A DNA stretch of 64,000 nucleotides from contig NZ_JADZLT010000056.1 of the NCBI RefSeq assembly GCF_015904235.1, positions 1 through 64,000 of the forward strand. Direction: 5' to 3'. This stretch comes from Methylobrevis albus (GTDB lineage Bacteria > Pseudomonadota > Alphaproteobacteria > Rhizobiales > Pleomorphomonadaceae). The position numbers were made by a program, and so were the translations under genes. This document shows positions 28,033 through 35,506 of this stretch, piece after piece (the first letter of the stretch is position 1; each line of letters begins with the position of its first letter). Under the pieces are notes generated by a model. It was not told where the DNA came from. It worked only from the letters and a program-made list of their open reading frames with translations, and did not search any database.

Positions 28033-28397
28033 CCGATCGTATCTTCCTCAACCGCCTCGCCGTGTTCGGCTATCACGGCCTGCTGCCGGAGGAAGCGCGG
28101 CTCGGCCAGCGCTTCTTCATCTCGCTCGAGGTGCGGATGGACCTTCGCCCGGCGGGCACCGGCGACGCGTTCGACAAGACCGTGAGCTACGCGACGCTCG
28201 CCGAGATCGCGCACGAGATCGCCACCATGCGCCGCTTCGAGATGATCGAGGCGCTGGCCGAGGCGATCGCCGGCGACATCCTCGGCCGGTTTCCGGCAAT
28301 CGATTCGATCGTGGTGAAGGTGGAAAAACCCTCGGCGCCGATCCCCTTCCCGCTCGACAGCGCCGCCATCGAGATCGAGAGGTTCCGTCATGGCTAA
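28029..28397 (+). CDS. folB: Dihydroneopterin aldolase
   Basis: A 122-residue FolB (MTDRIFLNRLAVFGYHGLLPEE) that cleaves dihydroneopterin to 6-hydroxymethyl-dihydropterin and glycolaldehyde, the shared precursor of folate and H4MPT. Conserved Tyr and the VSYATLAEIAHEI helix are present. GTG start overlapping folP; the stop overlaps folK by 8 bases. Confidence 0.95.
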   Translation: MTDRIFLNRLAVFGYHGLLPEEARLGQRFFISLEVRMDLRPAGTGDAFDKTVSYATLAEIAHEIATMRRFEMIEALAEAIAGDILGRFPAIDSIVVKVEKPSAPIPFPLDSAAIEIERFRHG

Positions 28398-28872
28398 GGC
28401 CTATCTCGGGCTCGGCGGCAACATCGGCGATGTGCGCTCCGCGATCGCCGCCGCGCTCGATGCGCTGGACAAGGGCGGCGCGACGCTGGTCGCCCGCTCT
28501 GGCGACTACGAAACGCCGCCCTGGGGCAAGCTCGACCAGCCGCCCTATGTGAACGCCGCCGCCATCGTCGAGACCGAGCTGACGCCGAAGGGCCTGCTCG
28601 CGCTCTGCCTCGACACCGAGCGCGAGCTCGGCCGGATCAGAATCGAGAAATGGGGGCCGCGGGTCATCGACATCGACGTGCTCGCCTACGAGAACGAGGT
28701 GATCGAGGACCCGAGCTTTCCCGCGCTCAACGTGCCGCATCCCTATATGCTGGACCGGGCCTTCGTGCTGGTGCCGCTCGCCGAAATCGCGCCGGACCTC
28801 GTCGTCCGCAACGTCCGGGTGGCGGATGCGGCCGCGGCGATCGACAGCGGCGGCATCAAGCGGCTCGGTTGA
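28390..28872 (+). CDS. folK: 2-amino-4-hydroxy-6-hydroxymethyldihydropteridine diphosphokinase
   Basis: A 160-residue HPPK that diphosphorylates 6-hydroxymethyl-dihydropterin; its product serves FolP and presumably the DHPS-like protein encoded downstream. The N-terminus AYLGLGGNIGD, the WGPRVIDIDVL signature and the NVPHPYMLDRAFVLVPL block are typical. It overlaps folB and is followed after 81 bases by mfnB. Confidence 0.95.
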   Translation: MAKAYLGLGGNIGDVRSAIAAALDALDKGGATLVARSGDYETPPWGKLDQPPYVNAAAIVETELTPKGLLALCLDTERELGRIRIEKWGPRVIDIDVLAYENEVIEDPSFPALNVPHPYMLDRAFVLVPLAEIAPDLVVRNVRVADAAAAIDSGGIKRLG

Positions 28873-28953
28873 GCCGACTTCCGGGCCGGTCGACAGATCG
28901 GCGCCCGGCCACGCGAGCAGACCACGCCCGAACTTGAAAGCCGCAGCAGACCG

Positions 28954-29679
28954 ATGACCGGACCGACTTCGCCCCTCCCGACCACCCGCCTGCTCGTCAG
29001 CGTCAGCGACGCCGCCGAGGCGCGGCTGGCGCTCGCCGCTGGCGCGGGGCTGATCGATGCCAAGGATCCGCGCGCCGGCGCCCTGGGGGCACTCGACCCG
29101 GCAGTAATCACAGAGATCCGCGATGCGGTCGCCGGTCGTGCCACCGTCACGGCCGTCACCGGTGACCACACCACCATCGAAGCCGCCGTCGCCGCGGCGG
29201 AACGCATCGCCGCGACCGGCGTCGACCTCGTCAAGATCGGCTTTCCCGCCGCGCTCGACGGTGCCGCGCTGGCCGACGCGCTGGAGAGCCTCGCCCGCCG
29301 GCACCGGCTGGTCGCCGTGCTGTTTGCCGACGAGGAACCCGACTTCGGCTTCATCCCGGTGCTGGCCCTCGCGGGCTTTGCCGGTGTGATGCTCGACACC
29401 GCGGGCAAGAGCGGCGGCCTGCGCCGGCATCTGCCCGACCCGGCGCTTGCCGCCTTCGTCGCGCGGGCGCATAGGCGCGGGCTGATGGCGGGCCTTGCCG
29501 GATCGCTGCGCGCCGAAGACCTGCCCGTGCTGGCCGCCTTCGGCCCGGACCTGCTCGGCATGCGCGGCGGCGTCTGCGAAGGCTACGACCGGACCCGGCC
29601 GCTCGATCCGGTGCGGGTCGCGGAAGCCGCCGGCCTGCTCGCCGCCCCCGCGGCGCTGCTTGCCGGAGGCGTTCGATGA
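28954..29679 (+). CDS. mfnB: (5-formylfuran-3-yl)methyl phosphate synthase
   Basis: A 241-residue MfnB/DUF556 TIM barrel that builds the furan ring precursor from two molecules of glyceraldehyde 3-phosphate. The Schiff-base lysine is K37 in LIDAKDPRAGALGA, and a second conserved lysine is in MLDTAGKSGG. The C-terminal DLLGMRGGVCEG is also conserved. This commits carbon to methylofuran. The ATG lies 81 bases after folK, and the stop overlaps the kinase gene by ATGA. Confidence 0.92.
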   Translation: MTGPTSPLPTTRLLVSVSDAAEARLALAAGAGLIDAKDPRAGALGALDPAVITEIRDAVAGRATVTAVTGDHTTIEAAVAAAERIAATGVDLVKIGFPAALDGAALADALESLARRHRLVAVLFADEEPDFGFIPVLALAGFAGVMLDTAGKSGGLRRHLPDPALAAFVARAHRRGLMAGLAGSLRAEDLPVLAAFGPDLLGMRGGVCEGYDRTRPLDPVRVAEAAGLLAAPAALLAGGVR

Positions 29680-30287
29680 CGCCGGCCCGGCCGCTCGCCG
29701 TCGTCAAGCTCGGCGGCAGCCTGCTGACCGACCGCGCAGGGCTGGCGGCGATCATCGCCGGGCTCGCGGGCGCGCCGGCCCGCGTCGTGATCATCCCGGG
29801 CGGCGGGCCGCTCGCCGACGGCGTGCGGACGGCCCAAGCCGCGGCCGGCTTTTCCGACCGCCTCGCCCATCGCCTCGCCCTGCAGGCGATGGAACAGGTC
29901 GCCGACATCCTCGCCGACCTCTTTCCCGCCTGTCGCCCCGTCGCCGACAGCGCAGGGATCACGGCCGCGCATCAAGGCGGCATCCTGTCGGTCTGGCGCA
30001 ACGCCGCCCACTTCCTGCGGCCGGGCATTCCGGAAAGCTGGGACGTCACCAGCGACAGCCTCGCCGCCGCCCTCGCCCGCGAGCTTGACGCCAACCGACT
30101 GCTGCTCGTGAAATCCGCCGCGCCGCCGCCGGGTGACGTCGCCGCGCTCGCCCGCGCCGGCTATGTCGACGCCGCCTTCCCGGGCTTCGCCGCGGCGTTC
30201 GGCCGGCCGGTGCACTTTGCCGGTCCGGACGATGTGAGCCGGATTGCGGATCTCCTTACCGACAGCCCCCGGAGGGCCGCCTCGTGA
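29676..30287 (+). CDS. mfnE: Amino-acid-kinase-fold protein, probable aminomethylfuran phosphate kinase (MfnE-like)
   Basis: A 203-residue small member of the aspartate/glutamate/uridylate kinase superfamily (VVKLGGSLLTDRAG at residues 8-21; VVIIPGGGPLADGVR). The archaeal homologue MfnE phosphorylates the aminomethylfuran phosphate to its diphosphate. Position between mfnB and a flavoprotein of the H4MPT pathway supports this. It overlaps both neighbours by 4 bases (ATGA, GTGA). Confidence 0.85.
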   Translation: MTPARPLAVVKLGGSLLTDRAGLAAIIAGLAGAPARVVIIPGGGPLADGVRTAQAAAGFSDRLAHRLALQAMEQVADILADLFPACRPVADSAGITAAHQGGILSVWRNAAHFLRPGIPESWDVTSDSLAAALARELDANRLLLVKSAAPPPGDVAALARAGYVDAAFPGFAAAFGRPVHFAGPDDVSRIADLLTDSPRRAAS

Positions 30288-30844
30288 ACACCCGCGCCAC
30301 CCTGCCCCGGCTCGGCTGGGCCCTCACCGGCTCGGGCCACTATGTGCAGGAGACCATCGAGCTGATGCGGCGGATGCCGAAGCTCGACATCTTCCTCAGC
30401 AAGGCCGGCGACGAGGTGCTGCGCCAGTACGGCAAGGATCTCTCCGGCATGCAGGAAGGCACCCGCGTGTTTCGCGACGGCGCGGCGAGCGCGCCGCCGG
30501 TCGGCAACTTCTACAAGGGCCACTATCACTCGCTTATCCTCGGGCCGGCGACGTCGAACACGGTCGCAAAATGCGTCGCCGGCATCTCCGACACGCTGCC
30601 GACCAACGTCTTCGCCCAGGCCGGCAAGCAGCGGGTGCCGGCGATCGTGTTCGCCTGCGACACCCAGCCGATCATGGACACCGAAGCGCCCTCGGGCTGG
30701 TTCAAGGTCTATCCGCGCCCGATCGACCTCGAGAACACCGAGAAGCTGAAGACCTTCGCCTTCACCACCGTGGTCGAGACGCTGCCCGAGCTTGAGGCCG
30801 CCCTGTTCGCCCGCATGGCCGAGGTCGGCGAGGCGGTGTCATGA
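30284..30844 (+). CDS. dmrB: Flavoprotein, probable dihydromethanopterin reductase (DmrB-like)
   Basis: A 186-residue archaeal-type flavoprotein of the PF02441 class (LGWALTGSGHYVQETIELM at the FMN-binding N-terminus; ILGPATSNTVAKCVAGISDTL). Burkholderia DmrB, from the same family, reduces dihydromethanopterin to H4MPT with FMN; that role fits this location. The DHFR-like DmrA of Methylobacterium is not seen here, so this is probably the reductase used. GTG start, coupled on both sides. Confidence 0.82.
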   Translation: MNTRATLPRLGWALTGSGHYVQETIELMRRMPKLDIFLSKAGDEVLRQYGKDLSGMQEGTRVFRDGAASAPPVGNFYKGHYHSLILGPATSNTVAKCVAGISDTLPTNVFAQAGKQRVPAIVFACDTQPIMDTEAPSGWFKVYPRPIDLENTEKLKTFAFTTVVETLPELEAALFARMAEVGEAVS

Positions 30845-32340
30845 CGACGGCGGCGCGCGAGCACATCGCCCTGTTGACCGGGCAGCTCGCCGAGGCGCGG
30901 CTGACTGGCACCATGAACGAGCTCGGCCGCGACGCGTTCGACTGGACCATCGTCGACGTCGGCGTGAAGGTCGCCGCGCTGATGACCGAGAAGATCATCC
31001 GCCGCCGCGTCACCCTGCCCGCCGGCATCACCCGCGTCGTGCTGCCCGGCCGCTGCCGCGCCGATCTCGCTGCGCTGGCCGAGCATTTCGCCGTGCCGGT
31101 CGAGCGCGGACCCGACGAGATCGTCGACCTGCCGCGCTATTTCGGCCGCGGCATGCGCCCTCCGGACCTGACGCGCCACGACTTGAGCATCTTCGCGGAA
31201 ATCACGGAAGCGTCAGAGATTTCCGTCGCCGAGACGGTCGCGAAGGCGCACCGGCTGCGCGCCGCCGGCGCCGACGTGATCGACATCGGCGGCCTGCCGG
31301 ACACGCCGTTCCCCCATCTCGGCGAGACGGTGCGGGCGCTGAAGGCCGAGGGTTTCCGCGTCAGCGTCGATTCGTTCAGCACAGACGAATTGCGCACCGG
31401 CGCCGCGGCCGGCTGCGACTTCCTGCTCAGCCTCAACGAGGAGACCTTGGCGCTGGCGCAGGAGTTTCCCGCCACCGTGCCGGTGCTGGTGCCGGCAAGG
31501 CAGGGCGACCTCGAGTCGCTGTTCCGCGCCGCGGCGCAGATGGATGCCTGGGGGCTCCGGTATCTCGCCGACCCGATCCTCGACCCGATCCACTTCGGCT
31601 TCGCCGCCTCGCTGGCGCGCTACCACGCCTTCCGCGCGCGGTTTCCGGACGCCGAGATGCTGATGGGCACCGGCAACCTCACCGAACTCACCGAGGCCGA
31701 CACCTCGGGCATCACGGCGATGCTGCTCGGCGTCTGCTCGGAGCTTTCGATCCGCAACGTGCTGGTGGTGCAGGTCAGCCCGCACACCCGCCGCACCATC
31801 GAGGAGCACGACGCGGCGCGGCGGATCATGTTCGCGGCGAAACGCGACCACGCGCTGCCGAAGGGCTACAGCGGCGCCCTCGCCTCGCTGCACGACCGCG
31901 TGCCCTATGCGAACACGCCGGAGGGCGTGCGCATTGCGGCGGGTGGGGTGCGCGACCCGAACTACCGCATCGAGGTCGTCGCCGACGGCATCCACGTCTA
32001 CAACCGCGACCGCCATCTCGTGCACACCGACGCCTTCGACTTCTTTCCCGAACTCGGCGTCGAGACCGACGGCAGCCACGCGTTCTACCTCGGCGCGGAA
32101 CTCGCCCGGGCGGAGATCGCCTTCGCCCTCGGCAAGCGCTATGCGCAAGACAATCCGCTCGACTGGGGCGCCGCCGCCGATATCCGCACCGAGGACCTGA
32201 CGCGGCTGCAGGAGGCCGGCCATACGCTGAAGTCGAAGCGGGCGCAGCAGGATGCCGAGCGCGCCGGGGGCGAGGCACCGGACCCGGTGGCTGCCGTGGC
32301 CGGCGACGCATCGGATCCGGTGCCCGGAGGCGAAGACTGA
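30841..32340 (+). CDS. Archaeal-type dihydropteroate synthase-like protein
   Basis: A 499-residue protein with an N-terminal domain (about 1-140; GTMNELGRDAFDWTIVDVGVKVAALMTEKI) and a central pterin-binding TIM barrel (AGADVIDIGGLPDTPFPH, VSVDSF, MGTGNLTELTEADTSGITA). It belongs to the DHPS-related family of methanogens and methylotrophs, which is thought to join the hydroxymethylpterin diphosphate to the ribosylaminobenzene phosphate made by MptG. The last ~40 residues are Ala/Pro/Asp-rich and probably disordered. It overlaps dmrB by ATGA and the next gene by TGATG. Confidence 0.88.
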   Translation: MTTAAREHIALLTGQLAEARLTGTMNELGRDAFDWTIVDVGVKVAALMTEKIIRRRVTLPAGITRVVLPGRCRADLAALAEHFAVPVERGPDEIVDLPRYFGRGMRPPDLTRHDLSIFAEITEASEISVAETVAKAHRLRAAGADVIDIGGLPDTPFPHLGETVRALKAEGFRVSVDSFSTDELRTGAAAGCDFLLSLNEETLALAQEFPATVPVLVPARQGDLESLFRAAAQMDAWGLRYLADPILDPIHFGFAASLARYHAFRARFPDAEMLMGTGNLTELTEADTSGITAMLLGVCSELSIRNVLVVQVSPHTRRTIEEHDAARRIMFAAKRDHALPKGYSGALASLHDRVPYANTPEGVRIAAGGVRDPNYRIEVVADGIHVYNRDRHLVHTDAFDFFPELGVETDGSHAFYLGAELARAEIAFALGKRYAQDNPLDWGAAADIRTEDLTRLQEAGHTLKSKRAQQDAERAGGEAPDPVAAVAGDASDPVPGGED

Positions 32341-32918
32341 TGCCCTTCGTGCTGGAAACCATCGTCGCGACCAAGAACGCGGACGGGACGTTCCACGTCC
32401 GCCCCTACGGCCTGCACCGCGACGGCTCCGACTGGCTGTTCATGCCGTTCCGGCCGTCGCCGGCGATCGAGAACCTCGCCAGCCACCCCTTTGCCGTTGT
32501 CTCAGCGCCCGCCGACGTGCGCGTCCTCGCCGGCTTCCTCACCGGCCGGGCCGACTGGCCGATGCTGCCGGCCGACAAGGTCGACGGCGTCCGCCTCGCC
32601 GACTGCTTCGGCCACATGGAGCTCGAGGTCGCCGACTTCACCGACCACGAGCTGCGCCCGCGCTTCCGCTGCCGGGTGGTGCACCAGGCGTCGCACCGGC
32701 CGTTCCTCGGCTTCAACCGGGCGCAGGCGGCGGTGCTGGAAGCGGCGATCCTCTCCACCCGGCTCACCATGCTGCCGCGCGAGAAGATCGAGAGCGAACG
32801 GGCCTATCTGCAGATCGCCATCGACAAGACCGCAGGTGACGCAGAACGCGAGGCCTGGAACTGGCTGATGGCGAAGATCGACGCGCATTTCGCGAGCGAA
32901 CCACCGGCTGCTCTATGA
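32340..32918 (+). CDS. DUF447 protein of the H4MPT island
   Basis: A 192-residue DUF447 protein (MPFVLETIVATKNADGTFHVRPYGL). The family has a flavin-reductase-like split barrel and is shared by methanogens and H4MPT-using bacteria. No reaction is known; a role in H4MPT or methylofuran synthesis is inferred from constant linkage. Its ATG overlaps the upstream TGA, and it is the last gene of the run that starts at folP. Confidence 0.82.
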   Translation: MPFVLETIVATKNADGTFHVRPYGLHRDGSDWLFMPFRPSPAIENLASHPFAVVSAPADVRVLAGFLTGRADWPMLPADKVDGVRLADCFGHMELEVADFTDHELRPRFRCRVVHQASHRPFLGFNRAQAAVLEAAILSTRLTMLPREKIESERAYLQIAIDKTAGDAEREAWNWLMAKIDAHFASEPPAAL

Positions 32919-32980
32919 TGTCGCCCACGGCTTTCCGGTTCGGCGAGTTCCGTCGGACGTCGGGTTTCTCAGCCTCACAG

Positions 32981-33126
32981 CCGTCATCACCGGCCTTGAG
33001 CCGGTGACCCACTCGCCGTCCGGAACGGGATGGCGTTCGCGATGAAACTATCACCATAAAGCAAATTCTTGGATGAAGGATGCCGGACGGCCATTGGTTC
33101 GCCGGTTCAAGCCCGGCGATGACGAT
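32981..33126. repeat. Dispersed palindromic element, family C
   Basis: Ends are inverted (CCGTCATCACCGG near 32981 and CCGGCGATGACGAT near 33126) with inner complementary blocks (GAGCCGGTGACCCA; GCCGGTTCAAGCCCGG) around an AT-rich centre. The layout matches the common rhizobial CGTCATGCCCGGGCTTGACCCGGG-type elements. It lies in the 424-base gap between two genes that end toward each other; no gene is seen in that gap. Confidence 0.7.
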
Positions 33127-33288
33127 CGAGAGGTGGTTTGGCGGAACCGAAGTCCGGCGGGCCGAAAGTCCATACCGTGTCCGCGCAGGGCAACATCCCG
33201 GCCCGTCAACGCATCGATCGGCAGAATCCGGCACGACCGGACACCATCAGACATCGCCCGACTTTCCGAACGGCCCCCGACTGCCGAA

Positions 33289-33314
33289 GGCCGGCACCCG
33301 TGCGGGCGCCGGCC
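33289..33314 (-). terminator. Hairpin downstream of the subtilase gene
   Basis: A 12 bp GC-rich stem with one mismatch (GGCCGGCACCCG / CGGGCGCCGGCC) lies 28 bases past the subtilase stop. The following bases on the minus strand are not U-rich, so termination is likely but not certain. Confidence 0.4.
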
Positions 33315-33342
33315 TCCGATTGTGTGCCGGCTCAGGACCGGA

Positions 33343-35079
33343 TCAGCGCACCACCAGCCGCAGCCGGGCCGTGGCGCGGTCGTCGATCGCGTCGAGGTTC
33401 ACGATGGTGACGTCGCGGTCGTAGGTGCCGATCGGCAGGCCGAAGGCGGCGAGGTTCGGCTCGAAGCGCAGCTGGAATGAGCCGCCGGCCGGGATGGTGC
33501 CGGAGGTCCGGTTCACCGACAGGAAGAACGGCACGTCGCGCACCTCGTAGCGGAACGCGGAGCCGGTGCCGCTGATCGTGAAGGTGCGCGACGCCGGCGA
33601 GAAGCTGACGAGGTTGAGCTTGGTGAAGGCCCGCCGCGAGGTCGGCGACACCGAGACGTCGGGGTTCACCGCGATGACGCGGGTCAGCGCCCGGCCGAGA
33701 TCGATGCGGGGCCGCGTCAGCGTGCCGCCGCGGCGGAAATCGCGGACCTGGACGCCGGTCTGCGCCAGGGCGGTCTGGATGCGGCCGACGGTGGCGGTCG
33801 GCACCCGACTGCGGATGTCGGCGAAGGCGGCGGCGACATGCGGCGCCGCCATCGAGGTACCGTTCTTCGGGCTGAAGGCGTTGCCGGGAACCGACGAGGC
33901 GATCGCCCGTCCCGGCGCCAGCAGGTCGACCATCTGGCTGATGTTCGAGAAGCTCGAGACGTTGTTGGTGCCGGTATCGACCGACCCGACCGTGACGGCC
34001 GAGGAGATGCAGCCCGGCGAGCCGACGGCGTCGCGGAAATCGTCGTTGCCGCTCGAGATGACGGTGGCGACGCCCTTCGAGCGCAGATGGTCGATCTGCG
34101 ACTTCATCGCGAAGAAGGCAAGATCGCAGTCGCCCTCGAAGCGACCGCCGCCGAGGCTCATGTTGACGGCCGCGATCGGGGCGCCGGTGATGTCGTTGCG
34201 GTTGACGCGCTCGATGACGAAGCCGAGGGCGTCGAGCAAATCGACCGGGGAGAAGACGACGCAGGGCGACGGCCGGTCGCCGCACTGCGTGGTGCGCGAG
34301 CCGGCCTGGATCGCGACGATCCGCGCCGACGGGGCGACGCCGGAGCGCGGGCCGGTGACGCCGGCGTTGCGTCCGGCGACGATGCCGGCGACGTGGGTGC
34401 CGTGGTCGCAGCCGTTTACCGCGGCGATGCAGTTGCGCCCGGCGCCGACGCCGATCTGGCTTTCGCCGCCGTTCGGGCACAGGCTCGAGAACAGCGCCGG
34501 CACGTTCGAGGAGAAGCAGGCCTCGCGGATGACCTTGCCGGTGAGAAAGCTGTGGGTGCGGTCGACGCCGGAGTCGATCACCGCCACCGAGCGCCCACGG
34601 CCGTCGGCGCCGCTCTGGATCGCCGGGGCGGCGTTGATCTGGGCGAGGCTGGCATTGAGGTTCGGATACATCGGCCGCTCGATCTTGAGGAGCACGACGT
34701 CCGGGTTGGCGCTGAGCTTGGCGAACTGGTCCGCAGTCACCGTCGCCGTAAATACCGGCGCGTAGAGGGAGCGCTGCACGGCGAGCTTCTGCGCGGTGGC
34801 GCCGGACAGTGCGGCGGGGCCGAAGATCGCGCGCAGCGCCGCCTGATGCGCCTTCTCGAGATCGGCGACGAGGCCGTCCGGCACGGTCGACCAGTGCGGC
34901 TTCTGCTTGCCGTCCCACGCGGTGACGAAGTGGACCTCGACCCGGACCGAGCCGCCGGTGGCGAGCGCGGTGCGGATCTCGGGCTCGCCGACGATGGTCG
35001 GGGCGGCGACGGCCGGGGCGGCGGCGAGGACGGCGACGGACACGAGGCCGGCGATCGCGAGTTTCTTGAGCGTCTTCAT
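33343..35079 (-). CDS. Secreted subtilisin-like serine protease (S8)
   Basis: A 578-residue exported protease. Signal peptide residues 1-26 (cleavage after AVAA), an inhibitor-like prodomain at about 27-145, then the S8 domain with the full triad: D169 in VAVIDSGVD, H226 in CDHGTHVAG and S409 in NGTSMAAPHVA; N345 supplies the oxyanion hole. Several cysteines (e.g. C188, C201, C217, C224, C266, C273) suggest disulfides. From about 470 a C-terminal Ig-like domain follows. The ATG at 35079 is fixed by the signal peptide and an upstream GGAG. It stands alone, flanked by repeat elements. Confidence 0.93.
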   Translation of the reverse strand: MKTLKKLAIAGLVSVAVLAAAPAVAAPTIVGEPEIRTALATGGSVRVEVHFVTAWDGKQKPHWSTVPDGLVADLEKAHQAALRAIFGPAALSGATAQKLAVQRSLYAPVFTATVTADQFAKLSANPDVVLLKIERPMYPNLNASLAQINAAPAIQSGADGRGRSVAVIDSGVDRTHSFLTGKVIREACFSSNVPALFSSLCPNGGESQIGVGAGRNCIAAVNGCDHGTHVAGIVAGRNAGVTGPRSGVAPSARIVAIQAGSRTTQCGDRPSPCVVFSPVDLLDALGFVIERVNRNDITGAPIAAVNMSLGGGRFEGDCDLAFFAMKSQIDHLRSKGVATVISSGNDDFRDAVGSPGCISSAVTVGSVDTGTNNVSSFSNISQMVDLLAPGRAIASSVPGNAFSPKNGTSMAAPHVAAAFADIRSRVPTATVGRIQTALAQTGVQVRDFRRGGTLTRPRIDLGRALTRVIAVNPDVSVSPTSRRAFTKLNLVSFSPASRTFTISGTGSAFRYEVRDVPFFLSVNRTSGTIPAGGSFQLRFEPNLAAFGLPIGTYDRDVTIVNLDAIDDRATARLRLVVR

Positions 35080-35207
35080 GGCGGCAATCTCCTGTTCGGA
35101 TCCGGTCCGCATCGGGCCGGTGAAACGGAGATTGCCGGCGCGGCGCCGGCGCCGCTGTTCCCTGGGGCACACCCGGTATGGAAACGGTCGACGCTCTGCC
35201 GACGCCC

Positions 35208-35356
35208 CGGCTTTTCCCTCGCCCTTCGAGACAGGCGCTTCGCGCCTTCCTCAGGACGAGGGAAAAGAACAAACGCTTGCGGTGAAACGAAAAACTCATC
35301 GGAGGCCTCATCCTGAGGAGGCCCGCAGGGCCGTCTCGAAGGACGAGGCCGGGCGC
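35208..35356. repeat. Dispersed inverted repeat, family B copy 2
   Basis: The same blocks as at 14479-14626 in the same order: CTTTTCCCTCGCCCTTCGAG, an inner CAGGACGAGGGAAAAGAACA, an AT-rich centre, CTCATCCTGAGGAGGC and GTCTCGAAGGACGAGGCCGG. It lies in the 427-base divergent gap between the subtilase and MBL genes; nothing else recognisable was seen there. Confidence 0.85.
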
Positions 35357-35506
35357 ACCGACCTCTCTCCGATAGCTAATCCGGACAGTCATGCGCCCGG
35401 CACCGCCGTCTTTCCCCCGCCCTGTGCCGCAGGGAACAGCGTCGGCGCGCCCCGAGCGCGATGGTCGGCTCCACGGGCGCAGCCAGCGCCCATCGGAGAG
35501 AGACCC

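Noticed and set aside
12338..35400. Shared 15-mer TCCGGACAGTCATGC near 12338 and 35385
   Set aside because: A single exact 15-mer match is about what chance allows in a 64 kb window, and the flanks do not align.
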